Positions 6,498 to 11,822 of a stretch of 12,536 nucleotides of DNA are shown piece by piece. This stretch comes from Candidatus Nanohaloarchaea archaeon (GTDB lineage Archaea > EX4484-52 > DAOVKX01), in NCBI GenBank assembly GCA_030631505.1, contig DAOVKX010000025.1, positions 1-12,536 of the forward strand, written 5' to 3'. Position numbers and translations under genes: made by a program. Under the pieces are notes generated by a model. That model ran no database searches. It was given only the letters and a program-made list of their open reading frames with translations, and had not been told where the DNA came from. How positions within the stretch are numbered: position 1 is the stretch's first letter; each line of letters starts with the position of its first letter.

Positions 6498-6693
6498 GAC
6501 AGTCGAGGTTCCTATCAGTTACGAAGGTGATGAAAAGTGGTTTGTTCTGAATCACTTTGGCAATTCTGGAAAATTAAGAGCGATGCATATAAGCAAATCT
6601 CGTCAAGTGCATGAAAAAGATTCTCACCATTGTAATGAAGTATCTGTAAAAAGTAGTATTAGGTATCATCCAAAAAAATGGAAGATAAACTAA
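6484..6693 (+). CDS. Unknown small basic protein, last gene of operon
   Basis: A 69-residue protein starting inside the end of the previous gene (ATG at 6484, 14-base overlap). It begins VKTVEVPISYEGDEKWFVLN, likely beta strands, and has several histidines (HISKSRQVHEKDSHH) and a basic end (SSIRYHPKKWKIN). The overlap and shared low-GC composition support it being real rather than a chance frame. I do not recognise it. The histidine cluster could be catalytic or metal-binding, but nothing proves this. Confidence 0.55.
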   Translation: MEKVKTVEVPISYEGDEKWFVLNHFGNSGKLRAMHISKSRQVHEKDSHHCNEVSVKSSIRYHPKKWKIN

Positions 6694-6858
6694 TTTGCCC
6701 TTTTCTTGAATATAGACCCCTCAGATAGTATTTAATAATTTGAGTAATTTAAAAACGCTTCGGGATTTTTGCTTCACAAAAACATCTCATAATCACATAC
6801 ATTGATTTCAATCACAAAATGACGCTTAGAATACTCTTCTTTTTTTAGGAGTGCATAC

Positions 6859-7668
6859 TTACTTAACTCTGGAAACCAAATCTTCTGCCAAATCATAGAT
6901 TTTTTCTGTTGGCGTTTGAACAGGCCAAATACATTCAGCATAGCTTGCATCTGGCTTAACTGCTTTAATATAAATTCCTTCTTGTTCTGATAATCGCACA
7001 TTTTTTGCATCAATATAAAATCCTTCCTGTTGTTTTGCAATATGCCCTCTGTTTCTTATTTGGTCCCCTAACATCCATAAAGTTTCAGTAGTAGTCCCGG
7101 CAAAAGGATTTACTTTTAAAGCCACATAAATCATACCTCTTTTCCCTACCTGAATATTATAAGTTTTACCCACTCCTGCACTCTCGTTCGGGAAAGCCCA
7201 TAATTGATTTAATCTTTCTAATTCTTCTCCAGCAATTTCTTCTATTTGTTTTTGTCTGTTAAATTGCGGTCTTCCGTCATCTTTTCTTTTTTGTGCCCAT
7301 TTTGTCGGGTCTCTTTTATTTCTTTTATACCCCAAATCCCACATAGCTCTTTCAAAAATTGGGCCCGTTCCCTCTGCGAATTGTTCTAGTTCATCTAAGG
7401 TCCACCAACCAGTATCACCATACATTAACGCAGATTTAATAGCATCTTCAGTTTTACAACTCCCATAACATGGTTTATTATCATTTAACCACACTTCTGG
7501 ATATCCCTCACTATCCATTCTCAAATTACCAAGAGCTGTGCATTTAAAACCTCTACCATACAAGTTTTCACTTATATCTCTAAATCGTTGTCTGGCTTGT
7601 TCATATTCTTGCTTAAATTCTTCTGTTCCTTCCCAAACAACAAGAGGGAACTCTCTTCTTTCTGCCAT
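6859..7668 (-). CDS. Unknown 269-residue island protein
   Basis: A soluble protein of 269 residues with no family I recognise. It opens with a strand (FPLVVWEG), then a charged helix (about 14-38: TEEFKQEYEQARQRFRDISE). A region rich in glycine, tryptophan and cysteine follows (GRGFKC, PCYGSCKTEDAI, GDTGWWTLDELEQF), then MWDLGYKRNKRDPTKWAQKRK. A helix IEEIAGEELERLNQLW precedes a beta-rich C-terminal half (KTYNIQVGKRGMIYVALKV, EGFYIDAKNVRLSEQEGIYI). The beta-rich part could be a binding domain. It is convergent with the unknown operon, starts at the ATG at 7668 with a TATA box upstream, and stands alone. The reading frame is long and uninterrupted, so the gene is real; the function is not inferable. 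Confidence 0.8.
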   Translation of the reverse strand: MAERREFPLVVWEGTEEFKQEYEQARQRFRDISENLYGRGFKCTALGNLRMDSEGYPEVWLNDNKPCYGSCKTEDAIKSALMYGDTGWWTLDELEQFAEGTGPIFERAMWDLGYKRNKRDPTKWAQKRKDDGRPQFNRQKQIEEIAGEELERLNQLWAFPNESAGVGKTYNIQVGKRGMIYVALKVNPFAGTTTETLWMLGDQIRNRGHIAKQQEGFYIDAKNVRLSEQEGIYIKAVKPDASYAECIWPVQTPTEKIYDLAEDLVSRVK

Positions 7669-7690
7669 AACTTTAGAGTAGAAACAAACT

Positions 7691-7697
7691 TTATAAA
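7691..7697 (-). promoter_or_regulatory. TATA box of the 269-residue gene
   Basis: The minus strand reads TTTATAA, about 26 bases before the ATG at 7668, consistent with leaderless transcription. Confidence 0.55.
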
Positions 7698-7744
7698 TCT
7701 TTGAAACGCGTGTGCCTCATTATTTTCCAATTAACGCGCCATTT

Positions 7745-7776
7745 GTGACTCTTTCGCAATTTCGTTGCTTGGTCAC
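7745..7776. repeat. Short inverted repeat (GTGAC/GTCAC)
   Basis: GTGAC (7745-7749) and GTCAC (7772-7776) enclose a second stem, GCAA-TTTC-GTTGC-like. It stands in a geneless stretch (7669-8034) that also carries attC-like site 4, the REP-like hairpin and a terminator hairpin. No attC boxes flank this one. Confidence 0.35.
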
Positions 7777-7807
7777 GCTGCACTCTATTCCTTTCAATCG
7801 TCGGATG

Positions 7808-7896
7808 ACTTAATAGTGAATATACAGTTTCGTTCGTTGCACTGCGCTCACCAAAATTTGCCAAAGGCAAACTTCACTTAATCGCATAGGTTATAT
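7808..7896 (-). repeat. attC-like recombination site 4 (degenerate)
   Basis: Minus strand: ATATAAC (7896-7890), ATGCGA, arm AAGTGAAG, a middle containing the hairpin TTTGCC-TTT-GGCAAA (7871-7857), GTATATTCACT, then ATTAAGT (7814-7808). AGTGAA pairs with TTCACT. The second box lacks the first G of GTTRRRY. The minus-strand ends are related in sequence to attC-like site 2, so both probably derive from one type. It lies between two minus-strand genes, in the position expected for a cassette junction. Confidence 0.42.
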
Positions 7897-7930
7897 TAAA
7901 TCAAACAGGGTAAGAGAAAAATGTCGTTTA

Positions 7931-7985
7931 TTCCCAAGTGGGTTCAATGCCCCGCAGCTTGCTGCGGATATAATTCACTTGGGAA
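7931..7985. repeat. Nested REP-like hairpin
   Basis: Outer 10-base arms TTCCCAAGTG (7931-7940) and CACTTGGGAA (7976-7985) are perfect complements. Inside them CCGCAGC-TT-GCTGCGG (7952-7967) forms a second strong stem. GCAGCTTGCTGC cores with similar flanks are typical of bacterial REP sequences mobilised by Y1 (RAYT/IS200-like) transposases. No transposase is in the window. Confidence 0.7.
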
Positions 7986-7990
7986 GACTA

Positions 7991-8034
7991 AAAATCGTTG
8001 CCTTGGAAATAGATTTCAGGCGATTTTTTTTATT
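7991..8034. terminator. Bidirectional hairpin terminator
   Basis: AAAATCG pairs with CGATTTT, CCT with AGG and GAAAT with ATTTC, forming one interrupted stem (7991-8027) with a T run on the plus strand and GATTTTTAG on the minus strand. It lies directly beyond the stop of the minus-strand gene at 8035, so it can end that transcript and block transcription from the other side. Confidence 0.5.
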
Positions 8035-8331
8035 TTACTTTAAGAAATGGGAGATAATAACCAAGTTGTCTACCTCATCAAACGTTGCTTCTCCTTTTTC
8101 TAGGGAATCCCCTTTTGAGGCGATTAAATCCCCTGTTTCTGAATTGATGCCTATGTATGCTCTTTCTATTGGGTGTTTTACGCTTCTAACACTGGTTATA
8201 TGAAGATAATCATCAGAGCCGATAGGATATAAAAAAACACCGATACCGTCAGGATCTTCTTTACCTGTGATTATTGCTGCCAGGTCTCCTCGTTTTTCCT
8301 TAATTATTTGCCCGCCAAAATATATTTCCAT
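8035..8331 (-). CDS. Unknown 98-residue protein
   Basis: A small acidic protein starting MEIYFGGQIIKEKRGDLAAI. It is predicted mostly beta: IYFGGQII, AAIITG, GIGVFLYPIG, YLHITSVRSV, RAYIGINSETGDLIASKG, NLVIISHF. I do not recognise a family; a small beta-barrel-like fold is possible. The frame extends upstream to 8418, but the ATG at 8331 is preferred. A TATA box lies about 25 bases before it, and the extension (29 residues) runs into attC-like site 3 and has unusual composition. It is followed by a bidirectional hairpin terminator, then the REP-like element and attC-like site 4, so it could be the gene of a cassette. Confidence 0.65.
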   Translation of the reverse strand: MEIYFGGQIIKEKRGDLAAIITGKEDPDGIGVFLYPIGSDDYLHITSVRSVKHPIERAYIGINSETGDLIASKGDSLEKGEATFDEVDNLVIISHFLK

Positions 8332-8350
8332 ACTTGATAGTGGCACTAAA

Positions 8351-8360
8351 AATATATAAA
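8351..8360 (-). promoter_or_regulatory. TATA box of the 98-residue gene
   Basis: The minus strand reads TTTATATATT, centred about 25 bases before the ATG at 8331. It decides that start over the longer upstream frame and implies a leaderless mRNA. Confidence 0.6.
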
Positions 8361-8409
8361 GCTTAGTGCCTCGCGTCTGCCCGAATTTCTCCTCGTTTCG
8401 TTTGGAGGA

Positions 8410-8504
8410 ACATAACAAGCATTAAAAGACTACGAAACCTTGCAGAGTTCTACGTCCAAATAATTTTCTTCGAAAATTACTTTGTTTAATGCCATATGTT
8501 AAAA
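8410..8504 (-). repeat. attC-like recombination site 3
   Basis: Imperfect palindrome of 95 bases with the same plan as site 1. Plus strand: ACATAAC, AA, arm GCATTAAA (8419-8426), 58-base middle, arm TTTAATGC (8485-8492), CATAT, GTTAAAA (8498-8504). The arms are perfect complements but unrelated in sequence to the site 1 arms; only the boxes and spacer plan agree. The middle holds a hairpin TAATTTTC-TTC-GAAAATTA (8461-8479). It lies between divergent genes, so the orientation given follows the other sites. Confidence 0.6.
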
Positions 8505-8529
8505 TAAATCGAAACATATATATAATTAT

Positions 8530-8548
8530 TGATACATTATAAGTATCA
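8530..8548. promoter_or_regulatory. Probable operator of the winged-helix/toxin pair
   Basis: TGATAC-N7-GTATCA is a perfect 6-base inverted repeat with TTATAA in its spacer, about 24-33 bases before the candidate start codons. A repressor bound here would cover the TATA box. This fits autoregulation by the winged-helix protein it precedes, which is usual in toxin-antitoxin modules. Confidence 0.6.
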
Positions 8549-8571
8549 GTTGATATAAATAAGTGATAAAA

Positions 8572-8877
8572 ATGCCAGAACTTGAATTTACTAATAATGA
8601 AATGATTGAAAAAAAAGACCATAAGACTAAAAGGTATCCCAACCTGAACACAGTTCTCATGGTAGAAGACTTTCTAAAAGAAAATAGAGACAGACCTATT
8701 AAAATTTCTGAGCTAAAACAGAATTTACCAAAACAAATCATGCATCAAACATTGAAGATTATATTGGAGTATCTTTTCAGAAGCGGAAAAATTATATATG
8801 GCCCTAAAGGGATACAATGGATATATTCTGAACCCGAACATCTAAAAAAGATGATGGAAAATACTTTGGAGATTTAA
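8572..8877 (+). CDS. Winged-helix antitoxin-type regulator
   Basis: A 101-residue winged-helix protein, homologous to the one at 5122-5391: YPNLNTVLMVEDFLK, LPKQIMHQTLKIILEYL, SGKI and KGIQWIY are shared. It has a charged N-terminal extension of about 20 residues and a short C-terminal tail (EPEHLKKMMENTLEI). It directly precedes a RelE-type toxin frame, and that frame opens at 8855 inside this gene, so the pair is a toxin-antitoxin-like unit with this protein as antitoxin and repressor. The ATG at 8572 is preferred over the in-frame GTG at 8563, which overlaps a GTGAT ribosome-site-like sequence. A palindromic operator lies in its promoter. Confidence 0.72.
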   Translation: MPELEFTNNEMIEKKDHKTKRYPNLNTVLMVEDFLKENRDRPIKISELKQNLPKQIMHQTLKIILEYLFRSGKIIYGPKGIQWIYSEPEHLKKMMENTLEI

Positions 8878-8941
8878 AAAGTATTTCGATAAAGAAGTTA
8901 TAATATTACTTAAGAATCAAGCAAAGGACAGTTACCTTGAA

Positions 8942-9226
8942 TTGAAAAAGAGAAACGATAAAGAATCTAAAAGCATTCTAAATTCAATAGAAAGAATGAA
9001 GGAAATTCTTAAAGAAAATCCTCAGTTCGGAGATCCAATTGCTAAAAAAATAATCCCTAAGTCATTGAGAGACATAGGTATTCAAAATCTATATCGGGTT
9101 GAATTATCAAATTATTGGAGACTGATTTATACTATTGAAGGAAATAAGATTGAAATCTTTTTATTTGTTCTAAATATAGTTGATCATAAAGATTATAATA
9201 AGCTATTTGGATACAAGAAAAACTAA
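8942..9226 (+). CDS. RelE/ParE-superfamily toxin (start unusual)
   Basis: RelE-type toxin, of a family that usually cleaves ribosome-bound mRNA. Core features are the helix pair with RNDKESKSILNSIERMKEIL, then NPQFGDPIAKKIIP, LYRVELSNYWRLIYTIEG, and IEIFLFVLNIVDHKDYNKLF-GYKKN. The YR.EL..YWRLIYT strand and the IVDH..YNK.FGY end are typical of an archaeal RelE subgroup. The TTG at 8942 is the only normal-type start in frame. However, the upstream in-frame codons back to 8855 read like the missing first strand and helix (VIILLKNQAKDSYLEL) without ATG, GTG or TTG. The toxin is therefore either N-terminally truncated by mutation, started at a rare codon, or reached by frameshift from the antitoxin gene. 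Family call firm, activity uncertain. Confidence 0.72.
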   Translation: MKKRNDKESKSILNSIERMKEILKENPQFGDPIAKKIIPKSLRDIGIQNLYRVELSNYWRLIYTIEGNKIEIFLFVLNIVDHKDYNKLFGYKKN

Positions 9227-9228
9227 TG

Positions 9229-9233
9229 TTTTT
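9229..9233 (+). terminator. T tract after the toxin gene
   Basis: A T5 run begins three bases after the toxin stop. It could end plus-strand transcription before the convergent pncB gene. Confidence 0.3.
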
Positions 9234-9235
9234 CT

Positions 9236-9297
9236 GTAGCTTCGCTTTCTGGATTGAACGGAAATCCTATCCTGTGGACTTTTAGCCTGCTTCGCAA
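9236..9297 (+). repeat. Direct repeat, copy 2 (GCTTCGC-flanked)
   Basis: Second copy of the repeat at 4996-5060, with about a dozen differences and small gaps. It sits at the right border of the AT-rich island, between the toxin stop and the pncB stop. The A6 at 9296-9301 is a T6 tract on the minus strand and may serve as the pncB terminator. Confidence 0.6.
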
Positions 9298-9301
9298 AAA
9301 A
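9296..9301 (-). terminator. T6 tract after pncB
   Basis: On the minus strand a T6 run lies about ten bases beyond the pncB stop. This is a plausible archaeal terminator, overlapping the end of the direct repeat. Confidence 0.4.
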
Positions 9302-9310
9302 CTTCCTGAC

Positions 9311-10771
9311 CTACTTCCCACTCAGTTCATCAATCGTGTTTTTCAGCCCCCTGCTTAATTCTACGGGATATTTTTCGCTACCATTCAATTTTTTGTATTT
9401 CTCCGGCAGTTTTTCAAGTTTTTCCAGCGCATTCGCTCTTATTTCCTGCATTTCAGGAAAATCATAAACAGGTTTTCCTTTTTTCATTATTGGAACAAGC
9501 AGGGCTTCGCAATTTTCTTCTAATTTTTCACCCTCAAGAGCGATTATGTCTTTTACGTAGTTTTCACTGCTTTGAACCCTGTATACCTGTTTTTTTCCGG
9601 GAAGGGTTGTTTTTGCTTTATCGTCGCTTAATTTCATTGAAGCAATTGTTTTGTCTCCGTCAAGTTTTTCACAGAGCTTATATACTCCTGGCAGGGCAGA
9701 AACGCCTCCTTCCTTTGTTAATGGGTTGTAATTTGCCCCGGTAATTAATCTGGTTCCTATGCCGAAGCCGTCGATTGGCGCTCCGTTGTTGAGCATTTTT
9801 TCTATCAGGAATTCATCCAGGTCGCTGCTTGCAACTATTTTTACATAATCCAGATTTTGGGAATCCAGTATGTTCCTGACTTTTTTGCTTAAATCCAACA
9901 GGTTTCCGGAATCCAGCCGGATGCCTTTTAATCTGCAACCTTTTTCTTCCAGTTCTTTTCCCACTATACAGGCGTTTTCCGCTCCTTTTATGGTGTTGTA
10001 GGTGTCTATCAGAAGTATGGTTTTTTCCGGGAAAATCTCTGCGTATTCCCTGAATGCTTTTAATTCTGTTTCCTGGAAACTTTTGCCTTCTTCCTGCCTG
10101 TCCTGGATGAATTTGTGAGCCATGGTTCCTGAGTAAGGTATGCCAAAGAGGTATCCCGCCAGCTCCAGAGAAGTGCCGTCCATACCTCCTGCATATGATG
10201 CCCTTGCGCCAAGCACTGCGGCGTCCCTTCCGTGTGCGCGCCTTGCGCCAAAGTCAAGGCAGCTTTTTTCTTCTTTGGGTTCAAAAAAAGCTTCACCGGA
10301 TTTTGCAGCATTCTTGACTCTGGACGCTTTGGTGGCAATCAGGGTCTGGAAGTTCATGACATTCAGAATATAAGTTTCAATAAGCTGAACGTCTATTGAA
10401 GGGCCTGTTATGTTGATTATTGGTTCGTTTGGGAAAACTGGAGTGCCTTCCGGAATCGCAGAAACATCTCCTTCAAACCTGAAGTCCCTGAGATAATCTA
10501 TGTACTCTTCACTTAGGTCTTTGCCGGAAGTTTCGCTAAACCAGTCCAGAATGTCATCCGGAAAATGAAGATTTTCTACAAAGTGCATAACCTGCTCCAG
10601 ACCTGCAGTTATGAGATATTCCCCCTGGGGGATTTTCCTTACAAAATAATTTTCAGTAATTGTTGAGTTGTTTTTTTGCTCAAGGTCTGCCCTCCCCATT
10701 GTGTCTTCGTAATAGTCCTTGAACAGGCACATGTTTTCTTCATTTACGAATCCGGACTTTGGTTTATTCAT
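9311..10771 (-). CDS. pncB: Nicotinate phosphoribosyltransferase
   Basis: Cytoplasmic salvage enzyme of the Preiss-Handler pathway: nicotinate + PRPP (+ATP) to nicotinate mononucleotide. The protein has 486 residues, a normal length. Motifs in order are TENYFVRKIPQGEYLITAGL near the N-terminus, LDFGARRAHG with the arginine/histidine signature, GTMAHKFIQ (the usual position of GT.AH), TILLIDTYNT, GIRLDSGNL (the PRPP-binding 'R.DSGD'-like strand), VASSDLDE and IDGFGIGTRLITG. The ATG at 10771 is chosen because GGTGAT at 10782-10777 is a clear Shine-Dalgarno site in front of it. A GTG at 10780 in frame belongs to that site. It has no operon partner and is convergent with the toxin gene. With the NAD kinase on the other side of the island, it supplies NAD precursors. 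Confidence 0.93.
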   Translation of the reverse strand: MNKPKSGFVNEENMCLFKDYYEDTMGRADLEQKNNSTITENYFVRKIPQGEYLITAGLEQVMHFVENLHFPDDILDWFSETSGKDLSEEYIDYLRDFRFEGDVSAIPEGTPVFPNEPIINITGPSIDVQLIETYILNVMNFQTLIATKASRVKNAAKSGEAFFEPKEEKSCLDFGARRAHGRDAAVLGARASYAGGMDGTSLELAGYLFGIPYSGTMAHKFIQDRQEEGKSFQETELKAFREYAEIFPEKTILLIDTYNTIKGAENACIVGKELEEKGCRLKGIRLDSGNLLDLSKKVRNILDSQNLDYVKIVASSDLDEFLIEKMLNNGAPIDGFGIGTRLITGANYNPLTKEGGVSALPGVYKLCEKLDGDKTIASMKLSDDKAKTTLPGKKQVYRVQSSENYVKDIIALEGEKLEENCEALLVPIMKKGKPVYDFPEMQEIRANALEKLEKLPEKYKKLNGSEKYPVELSRGLKNTIDELSGK

Positions 10772-10818
10772 TTTTATCACCTTAATACATTTTAAGAAAC
10801 CGGATGATAAACCAAAAG
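10757..10818 (-). promoter_or_regulatory. Stem that could mask the pncB start codon
   Basis: Plus-strand TTTGGTTTAT-T-CAT (10758-10771) is complementary to ATG-ATAAACCAAA (10804-10816), giving 13 base pairs with one bulge around a 32-base loop. In the pncB mRNA the upstream strand would pair with the start codon and the first codons, with the GGTGAT ribosome site in the loop. An alternative pairing exists between AUCCGG upstream and CCGGAU just inside the gene. A translation switch is possible if the leader is transcribed. Confidence 0.45.
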
Positions 10819-10856
10819 CGGTTGAGGTATTTGTTGCATTAATCAGGAAGCAGATG

Positions 10857-10869
10857 GCAATTTTTGCCT
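10857..10869. promoter_or_regulatory. Small palindrome in the divergent promoter region
   Basis: GGCAA-TTT-TTGCC is a perfect 5-base inverted repeat in the gap between pncB and the radical SAM gene. It lies just before TTTTAAA (about 10880-10886), a TATA-like sequence that could serve either gene. It may be an operator; nothing identifies the regulator. Confidence 0.3.
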
Positions 10870-10931
10870 GTTTTGTCTCGTTTTAAATCAATTGGTTTGG
10901 AATAGATACTTATCCTTAAAAGGTGAGACGA

Positions 10932-11822
10932 ATGAAAGCGCTAACTTACACAATAATTGCAGGAAGCAGAGCATGTGAAAACGATTGTCCTATTTGTATT
11001 TCTAAAATGACTCCTGATTATGGCATTGGTTATAAGGAACCTGAGGTTGATTGGGAGAAATTTGAGAAAGCAACCACAATTGCTTTGAACCATGGTGCGG
11101 AAAACGTATTGATTACCGGGAAAGGCGAGCCAACTTTATTTCCGTATCAAATCACGAAATACCTGCATAAAATCGAGGACAGGCAGTTTGACAGAAGAGA
11201 ACTTCAGACAGATGGATGCAACATAGCCAGTGGTGGCAAGCTTTACAATGAGTTTCTTAGAGTATGGAAAGACCTTGGACTGGATGTTATAGCTGTTTCA
11301 GTCTACCACTACAATGACCGGAAAAATAAGGAAATGTTCAGGTCAAAGAACGAAAAACATTATGATTTGGAAACATTCATTGAAAAAATTCATTCGGGAG
11401 GTTTAAACGCCCGGCTTTCCTGCGTGATGCTGGAGAATTATATAGACAGTGTTGAAGAGGTCCAGAACCTGATCGACTTTGCCAAAGAAAATGATATTTT
11501 TCAACTGACTTTGAGGACTGCAGACAGGCCTAAAGAACCTGTAGATTCCTTCATTTCAAGAAAAACTGCAGAATATGTAGATAAACATAAACTGGGTGAT
11601 GAAAAATTAAGGGAAATCAGCGATTTTTTGGAAAAAGAAGGAACCAAATGCGATGTGCTTCCTCATGGCGCTGTTGTTTATGAGGTTGACGAACAAAATG
11701 TATGCCTCACAACAGGTTTAACGTATGATTCAGGGAAAGAGGAAATAAGGCAGTTAATATTTTTTCCGCAGGGATGGCTGACAACCAGCTGGGAAAATGT
11801 CAAGGGAGGTAGGATATTATGA
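10932..11822 (+). CDS. Radical SAM protein of unknown reaction
   Basis: A 296-residue radical SAM enzyme. Cysteines 15, 19 and 22 form the CX3CX2C cluster motif (CENDCPIC), which binds the 4Fe-4S cluster that cleaves S-adenosylmethionine. GKGEPTLFP (about 63-71) is the GGEP-type SAM-binding motif. QTDGCN, VIAVSVYHYND and ARLSCVMLENY mark later strands of the partial TIM barrel. No extra cysteine cluster of a SPASM domain is evident; isolated cysteines occur near the end. The ATG at 10932 is preferred over the GTG at 10923, because that GTG lies in the GGTGA Shine-Dalgarno site. Its stop overlaps the start of an aminotransferase-like gene, so the two probably act in one pathway. The substrate is not inferable. 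Confidence 0.85.
   Translation: MKALTYTIIAGSRACENDCPICISKMTPDYGIGYKEPEVDWEKFEKATTIALNHGAENVLITGKGEPTLFPYQITKYLHKIEDRQFDRRELQTDGCNIASGGKLYNEFLRVWKDLGLDVIAVSVYHYNDRKNKEMFRSKNEKHYDLETFIEKIHSGGLNARLSCVMLENYIDSVEEVQNLIDFAKENDIFQLTLRTADRPKEPVDSFISRKTAEYVDKHKLGDEKLREISDFLEKEGTKCDVLPHGAVVYEVDEQNVCLTTGLTYDSGKEEIRQLIFFPQGWLTTSWENVKGGRIL
11804..11810 (+). promoter_or_regulatory. Strong ribosome binding site
   Basis: GGGAGGT lies eight bases before the ATG at 11819 and fixes that start. It lies inside the radical SAM gene, whose TGA overlaps the ATG, so translation of the pair is coupled. Confidence 0.7.

Noticed and set aside
6774..7040. Minus-strand frame of 88 codons overlapping the 269-residue gene
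   Set aside because: It largely shares the same DNA in another frame, with no ribosome site or promoter of its own.
8422..8741. Two minus-strand frames over the attC-like site and the winged-helix gene
   Set aside because: They are antisense to a gene with a clear homologue, and hydrophobic only because of AT-rich sequence.
3300..9300. CRISPR array
   Set aside because: The palindromes differ in arm sequence and spacing, and no regularly spaced identical repeats occur.
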